Part shown: in pieces, positions 1 to 8,380 of the stretch | Numbering within the stretch: the first letter of the stretch is position 1 | Layout: each line of letters begins with the position of its first letter | Origin: Planosporangium spinosum | GTDB taxonomy: Bacteria > Actinomycetota > Actinomycetes > Mycobacteriales > Micromonosporaceae | Direction of reading: 5' to 3' | DNA length: 64,000 nt | Assembly (NCBI RefSeq): GCF_049999945.1 | Contig: NZ_JBLYUB010000011.1 | Span: forward strand, 144,749-208,748 | Position numbers and translations under genes: made by a program | The notes under the pieces: generated by a model | What the model saw: only the letters and a program-made list of their open reading frames with translations | What the model was told of the DNA's origin: nothing | Database searches by the model: none

Positions 1-213
1 CACCAGCAGCGGGCGGAACCGCTTGCCGCCGGCGTCGACGAGGTGCCGCGCCGCCTCCGTCACCAGCGGGTCGGCGCTCAACACGGTCTGGCGCAGGTCA
101 TCCTCCACCGCCGCCAGGATACGGCCGACGCCGGCCTCCAGGCCGGCGTCGGCGAAGTCAACGCCGATTGCTGTTCGCGTCTGTTCGGTTTCGGTACCCG
201 CCACGCCACTCAC
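1..213 (-). CDS. Polyprenyl diphosphate synthase, N-terminal part (cut by left edge)
   Basis: Only the first 71 codons are present; the rest lies beyond the left edge. The fragment reads into GGKRFRPLL, the conserved N-terminal motif of trans-isoprenyl diphosphate synthases (GrcC/HepT type), which build the C35-C50 side chain of menaquinone. The GTG at 213-211 is taken as start; a second in-frame GTG lies three codons on. It is 35 bases downstream of nuoN on the same strand and may be read with the nuo operon. menG and menJ upstream of nuo support a role in quinone side-chain supply. The chain length made cannot be judged from this fragment. Confidence 0.85.
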   Translation of the reverse strand, partial: MSGVAGTETEQTRTAIGVDFADAGLEAGVGRILAAVEDDLRQTVLSADPLVTEAARHLVDAGGKRFRPLLV

Positions 214-248
214 GATCCCACACCGTAGCCCTTGCCCCCGTGAGGGCC

Positions 249-1829
249 TCAGCGAATGAACTCTGCCGCCCTGGTCGCGATCGGGAGCAGCAGCGTCGGG
301 GCCACCCCTAGCGCCAGAGTGGCGAGCGTACCGATCATCAGTGCGGCCGACGTCAGCGCACCCGGGATCGACACGGTCGGCGTGCTCTCACCCGGCTCGG
401 ACAGCCACATCAGCACGACCACCCGCAGGTACGGGAAGGCCAGGATCGCGCTCGACACCACACCCGCGATGACCAGCCAGGTCTGCCCTCCGCTCACACC
501 GGCGGCGAACACCCCGAACTTGGCGGTGAAGCCGCTGGTCAGCGGGATACCCGCGAAGGCCAGCAGGATGAACGTGAACACGCTCGCCAGCAGCGGCGAG
601 CGCCGCCCCAGGCCGGCCCACCGCGACAGGTGGGTGGCCTCACCGTCGGCGTCGCGGACCAGGGTGACCACACCGAACGCGGCGAGCACCGTGAACCCGT
701 ATGCGACCAGGTAGAACAGCGAGCTCGACAGGCCGTCCTTGTTCAGCGCCAGGACACCGATGAGCAGGTAGCCGGCGTTCGCGATGGACGAGTACGCCAG
801 CAGTCGCTTGATGTCGGTCTGCGTGACGGCCAGGATCGCACCGAGGATCATCGTCAGGACCGCGATGGTGCCGAGGACCGGCTGGAAGTCCCACTGGGAG
901 CGCTCGAACGCCACGTACAGCACCCGCAGCAGCCCCCCGAACGCCGCGACCTTGGTGCAGGCGGCCATCAGCGCCGTCACCGGCGTCGGCGCGCCCTGGT
1001 AGACGTCCGGGGTCCAGACGTGGAACGGCACCGCGGCGGCCTTGAACAGCAGGCCGATCGCGAGCATCGCGAGACCGACGTAGAGCAGCACCGGGCTGGC
1101 CGACGAGCCACCCACCGCCGCGTCGATGCCGGCGAAGTCGACCCGACCGGCGTACCCGTAGATCAGCGCGACGCCGAACAGGAAGAACGCCGAGGCGAAC
1201 GAGCCGAGCAGGAAGTACTTCATCGCCGCCTCCTGGCTGAGCAGGCGCCGGCGGCGGGCCAGCGCGCACAGCAGGTACAGCGGCAGTGAGAAGACCTCCA
1301 GGGCCACGAACATGGTCAGCAGGTCGTTCGCGCAGGCGAACAGCATCATGCCGCCCAGCGCGAACGCCGCCAGCGGGAACACCTCGCTGGCACCCTCGGC
1401 CCTGGCCGCCTGCTCGCGGTCGGCCTCGGTGTTGGCGGTCACCGCGGCCTGCGCCACGAACGCCCCACCGGGCTCCAGCGTGCGCTCGCCGATGAGCAGC
1501 AACGCCACGATGCCGAGGACCAGGATCGAGCCCTGCAGGAACAGCCCCGGCCCGTCGATGGCGATCGCACCGCCCGCGGTGACCGTGTGCTTGCCCGCCG
1601 TCCAGATCACCACGACCAGCGCGGCGACCGCGCCGGCCAGGGTCAGCGGTAGCTGGATCCGGGCCCGCGGGAAGCGCCGGAAGGCGGCCTCCACCAGTAC
1701 ACCGAGGCAGCCGACGCCGAACAGGATCAGCATCGGGGCCAGGGCCGCGTAGTCGATGGGCGGCAGTTGGAACTTCTCCTCCGCGCCTGGCGTCTGGGCC
1801 AGCGGAACGAGAGCGAGAACCGGGCTCAC
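249..1829 (-). CDS. nuoN: NADH-quinone oxidoreductase subunit N
   Basis: This is an antiporter-like proton-pumping subunit of the complex I membrane arm, 526 aa with about 14 hydrophobic segments. The Mrp-antiporter core carries the lysine-containing stretch FKAAAVPFHVWTPDVYQGAP near residue 260 and MKYFLLGSF near residue 200. The GTG start at 1829 overlaps the nuoM stop by four bases (GTGA). A longer reading of the frame extends upstream inside nuoM but has no membrane-protein character there. It is the last gene of nuoA-N. The length is somewhat above the approximately 485 aa of E. coli NuoN. Confidence 0.97.
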   Translation of the reverse strand: MSPVLALVPLAQTPGAEEKFQLPPIDYAALAPMLILFGVGCLGVLVEAAFRRFPRARIQLPLTLAGAVAALVVVIWTAGKHTVTAGGAIAIDGPGLFLQGSILVLGIVALLLIGERTLEPGGAFVAQAAVTANTEADREQAARAEGASEVFPLAAFALGGMMLFACANDLLTMFVALEVFSLPLYLLCALARRRRLLSQEAAMKYFLLGSFASAFFLFGVALIYGYAGRVDFAGIDAAVGGSSASPVLLYVGLAMLAIGLLFKAAAVPFHVWTPDVYQGAPTPVTALMAACTKVAAFGGLLRVLYVAFERSQWDFQPVLGTIAVLTMILGAILAVTQTDIKRLLAYSSIANAGYLLIGVLALNKDGLSSSLFYLVAYGFTVLAAFGVVTLVRDADGEATHLSRWAGLGRRSPLLASVFTFILLAFAGIPLTSGFTAKFGVFAAGVSGGQTWLVIAGVVSSAILAFPYLRVVVLMWLSEPGESTPTVSIPGALTSAALMIGTLATLALGVAPTLLLPIATRAAEFIR

Positions 1830-3376
1830 TTGCCCGCCTCCTTGGTGGCCGTACCGACGGTGGGGGCCGGGTCGCTCTTGCCGACATCGGAGAGCGTGGC
1901 CTTGACCGCCGGGTTGATGACGTCGAGCACCGGCTTCGGGTAGAAGCCGAGGACCAGGATCAGCGCGATCAGCGGGGTGACCACCACCGCCTCGCGCAAC
2001 GACAGGTCGCGCTTCATGGCCTCGACCTTCTCCAGCGCCGGGTTCGGGGTGCCCTGCGTGGTGCGCTGGATCATCCACAGCACGTACCCGGCGGCCAGGA
2101 TGATCCCGAAGGTGGCGATCACGGCCACCGTCTTGTTCACGGTGAACGTGCCGACCAGGACCAGGAACTCCGAGACGAACGGCGACGTACCGGGCAGCGC
2201 CAGCGACGCCATACCGGCGAAGAAGAACACGCCGGCCAGGACCGGCACGTACTTTCCGGCGCCGCCGAAGTCACCGATGAACGCGCTGCCCCGCCGGGCC
2301 ACGAGCATGCCGACGACCAGGAACAGCAGGCCGGTGGCGAGGCCGTGGTTGAACATGTACAGCACCGCACCGCTGGCCGCCTGGCTGGTGAAGGCGAAGA
2401 TGCCCAGGCCGATGAAGCCGAAGTGGGCGATCGAGGTGTAGCTGACCAGCCGCTTCAGGTCGTTCTGGCCGATCGCGAGCAGGGCGGCGTAGATCACGCC
2501 GACCAGCGCCAGCGCCAGCCCGAGGGGCGCGAAGTACTTCGACGCGTTCGGGAACAGCGGCAGGCAGTACCGCAGGATCCCGAACGTGCCGACCTTGTCC
2601 ATGACGCCCACCAGCAGCGCGGCCGCACCGGCCGGAGCGGCGCCACCGGCGTCCGGCAGCCAGGTGTGGAACGGGAAGAACGGCGCCTTGATCGCGAAGG
2701 CGAGGAAGAAGCCGAGGAACAGCCACCGCTCGGTGCCGGTGCTGAAGTCCGCCTTGATCAGCGTCTGCCAGTCGAAGGTGTGCCCGCCGACGACCCACAG
2801 ACCGACCACGGCGGCGAGCATGAACAGGCCGCCGAGCAGCGAGTACAGGAAGAATTTCACCGCCGCGTACTGACGGCGCTGGCCGCCGTAGGAGCCGATG
2901 AGGAAGTACATCGGCACCAGCATGACCTCGAAGAACACGTAGAACAGGAAGACGTCGGCGGCCGCGAAGACGCCGATCATCGTGCTCTCCAGGAACAGCA
3001 TCAGGGCGAAGTACAGCGGCACCGAGCGCTGGATCTTCCCGCCGGGCCCGCCGTCGACGTCGTGCCACGAGGCCAGGATCACCAGCGGTACCAGCAGCGC
3101 GATCAGCACGAGCATGACCAGCGCGATGCCGTCGGCGGCGAAGGTGAACCGCACGCCCCACGCCGGGATCCACGGGTACGACTCGCGGAACTGCATCCGC
3201 GGGCCACCGGCCTTGAAGCCGAACCACATCGCGACGGCGAACCCGAAGACCACCACCGACCAGGCCAGCGCGACGCGCTTGACCAGCTCCGGCTTGTCCT
3301 TGGGCAGCAGCGCCACCACGAGCCCGCCGACGGCCGGCGCGACCGTCAGAACCGAAAGGTATGGGAAGTTGCTCAT
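1826..3376 (-). CDS. nuoM: NADH-quinone oxidoreductase subunit M
   Basis: This is the second antiporter-like subunit of complex I, 516 aa, all-helical. Seen directly are FEVMLVPMYFLIG near residue 130, which contains the conserved glutamate used in proton transfer, and the lysine segment AIKAPFFPFHTWLPDAGGAA near residue 225. The ATG at 3376 overlaps the nuoL stop (ATGA), and the gene in turn overlaps nuoN (GTGA), so translation is probably coupled. The length agrees with the family. Confidence 0.97.
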   Translation of the reverse strand: MSNFPYLSVLTVAPAVGGLVVALLPKDKPELVKRVALAWSVVVFGFAVAMWFGFKAGGPRMQFRESYPWIPAWGVRFTFAADGIALVMLVLIALLVPLVILASWHDVDGGPGGKIQRSVPLYFALMLFLESTMIGVFAAADVFLFYVFFEVMLVPMYFLIGSYGGQRRQYAAVKFFLYSLLGGLFMLAAVVGLWVVGGHTFDWQTLIKADFSTGTERWLFLGFFLAFAIKAPFFPFHTWLPDAGGAAPAGAAALLVGVMDKVGTFGILRYCLPLFPNASKYFAPLGLALALVGVIYAALLAIGQNDLKRLVSYTSIAHFGFIGLGIFAFTSQAASGAVLYMFNHGLATGLLFLVVGMLVARRGSAFIGDFGGAGKYVPVLAGVFFFAGMASLALPGTSPFVSEFLVLVGTFTVNKTVAVIATFGIILAAGYVLWMIQRTTQGTPNPALEKVEAMKRDLSLREAVVVTPLIALILVLGFYPKPVLDVINPAVKATLSDVGKSDPAPTVGTATKEAGK

Positions 3377-5289
3377 CCGAGCGTCACCGCCAGCATGGCC
3401 GCTACCACGAGCAGCGCACCTCCGAGGATGGACAGGGCGTACGACCGCACGAAGCCGGTCTGGAGCCGGCGCAGTCGGCCGGAGCCGCCGCCGACGGCCG
3501 CGGCCAGCCCGTTGACCAGGCCGTCGACGCCGCGGTTGTCGAGGTAGACCAGCGCCCGGGTCAGGTACGTGCCGGGCATCTCGAAGGCGACCTCGTTGAA
3601 CGCGTCCGCGTACAGGTTGTTGCGCGCGGCGGTGACCACCGGCCCGGCCGGTGCCTCCTCCGGCGCGGTGCCCCGGCGGAACAGGGCCCAGGCCAGGCCG
3701 ATGCCGGCCAGGGTGACGAGGATCGTCGCGCCGGTGACGAGCCAGTTCTCGCCGTGCTCGACCTGCTCGCCGAAGACCGGGGTCAGCCAGTCGACCACGG
3801 AGAGGGACATCAGGCCACCGGCCGCGACCGAGCCGACCGCGAGCACGATCAGCGGGATCGTCATGATCGGCGGCGACTCGTGCGGGTGCTCGACGTCGTC
3901 GGTCCACCGCTTCGGCCCGTGGAAGGTGAGCACGAACAGCCGCGTCATGTAGAAGGCGGTCAGCCCGGAGCCGATCAGCGCGGCGGTGCCGAGCACCCAG
4001 CCCAGCCAGCCCTCGTGGTGGTAGGCCGAGACGATGATCGGCTCCTTGGAGAAGAAGCCGGACAGCGGCGGGATGCCGATGAGCGCGAGGTAGCCGAGGC
4101 CGGTCGTGGCCCAGGTGATCGGCATGTATCTGCGCAGTGCCCCGAACCGGCGGATGTCGGTCTGGTCGTTCATGCCGTGCATGACCGAACCGGCGCCCAG
4201 GAACAGCCCGGCCTTGAAGAAGCCGTGGGCGAGCAGGTGGATCAGGCCCAGGGCGTACGCGACGCCCCCCAGGCCCACCGCGAGGAACATGTAGCCGATC
4301 TGGCTGACCGTCGACCAGGCGAGGATCCGCTTGATGTCGTCCTTGGCGCCACCGATGGTGGCACCGATCAGGAGCGTCAGCGCGCCGATCACCACCACCA
4401 CGGTCTTCGCGGCCTCGGAGGCGTCGAAGATCGGGTGCGAGCGGGCGATCAGGTACACGCCGGCGGTCACCATCGTCGCGGCGTGGATGAGCGCCGACAC
4501 CGGGGTCGGGCCCTCCATCGCGTCCGGCAACCAGGCCTGCAGCGGGAACTGGCCGGACTTGCCGCACGCGCCGAGCAGCAGGAGCAGGCCGATCGCGGTC
4601 ACCGTGCCGGCGGACAGCTTGTCGACGTTGTTGAACACCTCGTCGTACTGGACCGTGCCGAGCGTGGCGAAGAGCAGGAAGATGCCGATCACGAAGCCCG
4701 CGTCACCGACGCGGTTCATGATGAACGCCTTCTTGCCGGCCGTCGCGGCCGCCGGCCGCAGGTACCAGAACGAGATGAGCAGGTAGCTGGCGACGCCGAC
4801 GCCCTCCCAGCCGACGTACAGCATCACGTAGTTGTTGCCGAGCACCAGCAGCAGCATGGCCGCGACGAACAGGTTGAAGTAGCCGAAGAAGCGCCGCCGG
4901 CCCGGGTCGTGGGACATGTACCCGACCGCGTACAGGTGGATCAGGAAGCCCACACCGGTGATCAGGAGCACGAACACCGCCGACAGCGGGTCGTACAGCA
5001 GCCCGACGTCGACCTTCAGCCCGCCGACCGGCATGAACCGGAACAGGTTGGTCGAGACGCCGTGCCGGTTGTCCATCCCGTACAGGGAGAAGAAGTAGAC
5101 CAGCCCGAGCACGAACGACACACCCACGCTCGCGACGCCCAGCAGGTGGCCCCACCGGTCGGCGCGACGGCCGAGCAGGAGCAGGATCGCGGCGCTGACC
5201 AGCGGTATCGCGATGAGCAGCCAGAAGCTGGACAGCACGCCACTCGGGGACGCGAAGCTGACCGCTTCAGCCAACGTCGACGTTTGCAC
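3373..5289 (-). CDS. nuoL: NADH-quinone oxidoreductase subunit L
   Basis: This is the distal antiporter-like subunit of complex I, 638 aa, a normal length for NuoL. It contains YVGWEGVGVASYLLISFWY near residue 157 with the proton-pathway glutamate, and FPLQAWLPDAMEGPTPVSAL near residue 245 with the conserved region of helix TM8. The C-terminal part should form the long lateral helix typical of NuoL. It lies 10 bases after nuoK and overlaps nuoM by 4 bases. Confidence 0.97.
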   Translation of the reverse strand: MQTSTLAEAVSFASPSGVLSSFWLLIAIPLVSAAILLLLGRRADRWGHLLGVASVGVSFVLGLVYFFSLYGMDNRHGVSTNLFRFMPVGGLKVDVGLLYDPLSAVFVLLITGVGFLIHLYAVGYMSHDPGRRRFFGYFNLFVAAMLLLVLGNNYVMLYVGWEGVGVASYLLISFWYLRPAAATAGKKAFIMNRVGDAGFVIGIFLLFATLGTVQYDEVFNNVDKLSAGTVTAIGLLLLLGACGKSGQFPLQAWLPDAMEGPTPVSALIHAATMVTAGVYLIARSHPIFDASEAAKTVVVVIGALTLLIGATIGGAKDDIKRILAWSTVSQIGYMFLAVGLGGVAYALGLIHLLAHGFFKAGLFLGAGSVMHGMNDQTDIRRFGALRRYMPITWATTGLGYLALIGIPPLSGFFSKEPIIVSAYHHEGWLGWVLGTAALIGSGLTAFYMTRLFVLTFHGPKRWTDDVEHPHESPPIMTIPLIVLAVGSVAAGGLMSLSVVDWLTPVFGEQVEHGENWLVTGATILVTLAGIGLAWALFRRGTAPEEAPAGPVVTAARNNLYADAFNEVAFEMPGTYLTRALVYLDNRGVDGLVNGLAAAVGGGSGRLRRLQTGFVRSYALSILGGALLVVAAMLAVTLG

Positions 5290-5299
5290 CGCAGCCCTC

Positions 5300-5599
5300 T
5301 CAGTACTTCAGCAGGTTCGCGTCGTCGACGCTCGCCGAGCGTCGAGTCCGGAAGATCGACATGATGATGGCCAGCCCCACCACGACCTCCGCGGCGGCCA
5401 CGACCATGACGAAGAACGCCATGATCTGGCCGTCGAGAGTGCCGTTGATGCGACTGAAGGTCACCAGCGCCAGGTTGGCCGCGTTGAGCATCAGCTCGAT
5501 GCACATGAACAGCACGATGGCGTTGCGCCTGATCAGCACGCCCACGGCGCCGATCGTGAACAGGATTGACGCCAGGATCACGTAGTTCGTGGCGGTCAT
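5300..5599 (-). CDS. nuoK: NADH-quinone oxidoreductase subunit K
   Basis: Small complex I membrane subunit of 99 aa with three predicted transmembrane helices. The two membrane glutamates needed for proton translocation are visible in LFMCIELMLNAANLALVTF and AAAEVVVGLAIIMSIF. Its length matches NuoK (about 100 aa). The ATG overlaps the nuoJ stop by four bases. Confidence 0.97.
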   Translation of the reverse strand: MTATNYVILASILFTIGAVGVLIRRNAIVLFMCIELMLNAANLALVTFSRINGTLDGQIMAFFVMVVAAAEVVVGLAIIMSIFRTRRSASVDDANLLKY

Positions 5600-6372
5600 T
5601 TCTCCGTACCCTTCGGTGCCCGCTCGGCGGAGGTCAGCTCGCGCGCCGGGACGATCGTGGGGATGCTGCGCTCGGTCAGGGAGCCGTCAGGCAGCCGGGC
5701 CGGCGTGGCGACCGAGTCGGACGTGGCGAAGACGCCGGGGCCGGCCTTCGGCGCCGGGTAGTTGCCGGGCGCGAACCGCTCCCGCATCAGCTCCGGCTGG
5801 CTCTTGCGCTCGCCCTTGCGCCGCTCGACGTGGGCCAGCAGCATCGCGCCGACCGCCGCGGTGATCAGCAGCGCCGAGGTGACCTCGAACGCGAAGACGT
5901 ACTTGGTGAACAGCAGCTTCGCGATGCCCTGGACGTTGCCGCCGGCGTTGGCCGTGGCCAGCCCGACCGAGTTCACCGAGCCCAGAGCCCGGAACAGGCC
6001 GGTGCCGACGAGGCCGGCGAAGCCGAGGCCGAGCACGATCGCCGCCATCCGCTGCCCGCGCAGCGTCTCGATCAGCGAGTCCGACGAGTCCCGCCCCACC
6101 AGCATGAGCACGAACAGGAACAGCATCATGATCGCGCCGGTGTACACGATGATCTGCGCGAACCCGATGAACGGGCCGGCCTGGACGATGTAGAACACGC
6201 CCAGGCACATCATCGTGACGACCAGGAACAGCGCCGAGTGCACGGCGTTGCGCGCCCAGACCATGCCGATCGCGCACAGCACCGCGACCGGTGCCAGGAT
6301 CCAGAAGACGGTCGCCTCGCCGCCCTTCATGGCGCCCTGAGCGGCGGCGAGGACCAGCTCGTGGTGCTGCAT
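5596..6372 (-). CDS. nuoJ: NADH-quinone oxidoreductase subunit J
   Basis: Complex I membrane subunit of 258 aa. Five transmembrane helices occupy roughly the first 170 residues, including FIGFAQIIVYTGAIMMLFLF, the conserved TM3 region with the pi-bulge. A polar tail of about 90 residues follows, longer than in E. coli NuoJ (184 aa) but common in actinobacteria. The start is at a GTGATG sequence: ATG 6372 is used here, and GTG 6375 would give a GTGA overlap with nuoI like its neighbours. Confidence 0.96.
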   Translation of the reverse strand: MQHHELVLAAAQGAMKGGEATVFWILAPVAVLCAIGMVWARNAVHSALFLVVTMMCLGVFYIVQAGPFIGFAQIIVYTGAIMMLFLFVLMLVGRDSSDSLIETLRGQRMAAIVLGLGFAGLVGTGLFRALGSVNSVGLATANAGGNVQGIAKLLFTKYVFAFEVTSALLITAAVGAMLLAHVERRKGERKSQPELMRERFAPGNYPAPKAGPGVFATSDSVATPARLPDGSLTERSIPTIVPARELTSAERAPKGTEK

Positions 6373-6995
6373 CACTTGTTCCCCCCGAACTGCTCGGCCT
6401 GCGCCAGCTCGGCCCGCGCCGCCTCCGACCGCAGCCGCTGCGAGTCGGTCTCCGAGTTGCGGACCCGTTCGGCGCCCACGGACATGCCCGGGTTGTCGAG
6501 CGCCCCGACGTAGTAGTCCTTCTCGGAGTCGCCCAGCCGCATCGCGTGCGGCGGCTGCTCCATCCCCGGCAGCAGCGGCGCGAGCAGCTGCTCCTTGGTG
6601 AAGATCAGGTCCTTGCGGTTGTCGCGGGCCAGCTCGTACTCGTTGCTCATGGTCAGCGACCGGGTCGGGCAGGCCTCGATGCACAGCCCGCAGAAGATGC
6701 AGCGGGCGTAGTTGATCTGGTAGGTCGCGGCGTACCGCTCACCGGGCGAGTAGCGCTCCCGGTCGGTGTTGTCGGCGCCCTCGACGTAGATGGCGTCCGC
6801 CGGGCAGGCCCACGCGCACAGCTCGCAGCCGACGCACTTCTCCAGCCCGTCCGGGTGCCGGTTGAGGATGTGCCGCCCGTGGTAGCGCGGCGCCACCGGC
6901 TTGCGCTTCTCCGGGTACTCCTCGGTGACGACCTTCTTGAACATGTGCGAGAAGGTGACGCCGAAGCCCTTCATCGCACCACTGATCGCACCCAC
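6372..6995 (-). CDS. nuoI: NADH-quinone oxidoreductase subunit I (two 4Fe-4S)
   Basis: Peripheral-arm ferredoxin-like subunit, 207 aa, passing electrons through clusters N6a and N6b. Both cluster motifs are complete: C54, C57, C60, C64 and C99, C102, C105, C109 in CxxCxxCxxxCP arrangement. The GTG at 6995 is two bases after the nuoH stop and reads VGAISGAMKGFGVTF. The C-terminal 60 residues are polar and probably flexible. Order H-I-J is as in the standard nuo operon. Confidence 0.96.
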   Translation of the reverse strand: MGAISGAMKGFGVTFSHMFKKVVTEEYPEKRKPVAPRYHGRHILNRHPDGLEKCVGCELCAWACPADAIYVEGADNTDRERYSPGERYAATYQINYARCIFCGLCIEACPTRSLTMSNEYELARDNRKDLIFTKEQLLAPLLPGMEQPPHAMRLGDSEKDYYVGALDNPGMSVGAERVRNSETDSQRLRSEAARAELAQAEQFGGNK

Positions 6996-6997
6996 GA

Positions 6998-8380
6998 CTA
7001 TCGGCCTTCCTTGTCGGTGGAGCTCTCGTCGCCACCCGCGGACCCGACGGGTACCGGCTCGCGGTCGGCGGTCAGCCGCGGCGCCCGCGGGCTCGGCGGC
7101 ACCTCGAGGTCGAGCGGCGGCAGCGGGAAGCCGTTGGCGCCGCCGACCCGGCCGGCCGGGTCGACGCCCTCGATGCCGGGCGTGGTCTGCGGCTTCTCCT
7201 TGGCCGGCCACAGCACCCAGACCGCCGCGACGATGAGGATCACGGCTGCCGTGACGAACAGCTTCATCCGGCTCTCCAGCTCGGAGTTCTGCACGGTCTT
7301 CAGGCCCGCCAGCGCGAGGATCCACACCAGGTTGACCGGGATGAGGACCTTCCAGCCGAACCGCATGAACTGGTCGTAGCGCAGCCGGGGCAGCGTGCCG
7401 CGCAGCCACACGAACACGAACAGCAGGATCAGCACCTTGGCGGTGAACCACGCCAGCGGCCACCAGCCGGAGTTGGCGCCGGCCCAGAAGGTGGTGATCG
7501 GCGCGGGTGCCCGCCAGCCGCCCAGGAACAGGGTCGCGCACAGGCCGGAGACGGTGACCATGTTGATGTACTCGGCGAGGAAGAACATGGCGAACTTGAA
7601 CGACGAGTACTCGGTGTGGAAGCCACCGACCAGCTCCGACTCCGCCTCGGGCAGGTCGAACGGGGCACGGTTGGTCTCGCCGACCGCCGAGACGAAGTAG
7701 ATGAGGAAGCTCGGGATGAGCAGGATCGCGTACCAGCTCGGCGCGGTGGTGTGCCACCCGAAGATGGTGATCGGGTTACCGTGCGCCTGCTTCTCCACGA
7801 TCTCGCTGGTCGACATGCTGCCGGCGGTCATGAAGACCGCGACGATCGACAGGCCCATCGCGACCTCGTACGAGATCATCTGGGCGCTCGACCGCAGACC
7901 GCCGAGCAGCGGGTAGGTCGAGCCGGAGGCCCAGCCGGCCAGCACGATGCCGTAGACCGCCATCGACGAGCACGCCAGGATCAGCAGCACGGCGACCGGG
8001 ATGTCGGTGAGCTGGATCGGCGACCAGTGGCCGAACCACGACACGCTCGGGCCGAGCGGGATCACCGCGAAGGCGGTGAACGCGCAGGTCGCGGAGATGA
8101 CCGGGGCGAAGAAGTACACCACCTTGTCGGCCGTCTTCGGGATGATCTCTTCCTTGAGCCCCAGCTTCAGGCCGTCGGCCAGCGACTGGAGCAGGCCGAA
8201 CGGGCCGTTGCGGTTAGGGCCGGGCCGCACCTGCATGTAGGCGACGACGCGGCGTTCGTACCAGATGGTGAACAGCGTCATCACCACGAGGAACGCGAAG
8301 ATGCCGATGACCTTGATCAGGACGAGCCACCCCGGGTCGTGGCCGAACTGGTCCAGCGAGCCGGCTGCGACGAGCTTCAC
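6998..8380 (-). CDS. nuoH: NADH-quinone oxidoreductase subunit H
   Basis: Membrane subunit at the interface with the peripheral arm, forming the quinone-access chamber; 460 aa, with 8-9 helices in the first 350 residues. The highly conserved quinone-site loop NRAPFDLPEAESELVGGFHT lies near residues 227-246. About 100 C-terminal residues rich in Pro and Ala extend beyond the usual 325-350 aa length, an actinobacterial trait. The ATG overlaps the nuoG stop by four bases. Confidence 0.96.
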   Translation of the reverse strand: MKLVAAGSLDQFGHDPGWLVLIKVIGIFAFLVVMTLFTIWYERRVVAYMQVRPGPNRNGPFGLLQSLADGLKLGLKEEIIPKTADKVVYFFAPVISATCAFTAFAVIPLGPSVSWFGHWSPIQLTDIPVAVLLILACSSMAVYGIVLAGWASGSTYPLLGGLRSSAQMISYEVAMGLSIVAVFMTAGSMSTSEIVEKQAHGNPITIFGWHTTAPSWYAILLIPSFLIYFVSAVGETNRAPFDLPEAESELVGGFHTEYSSFKFAMFFLAEYINMVTVSGLCATLFLGGWRAPAPITTFWAGANSGWWPLAWFTAKVLILLFVFVWLRGTLPRLRYDQFMRFGWKVLIPVNLVWILALAGLKTVQNSELESRMKLFVTAAVILIVAAVWVLWPAKEKPQTTPGIEGVDPAGRVGGANGFPLPPLDLEVPPSPRAPRLTADREPVPVGSAGGDESSTDKEGR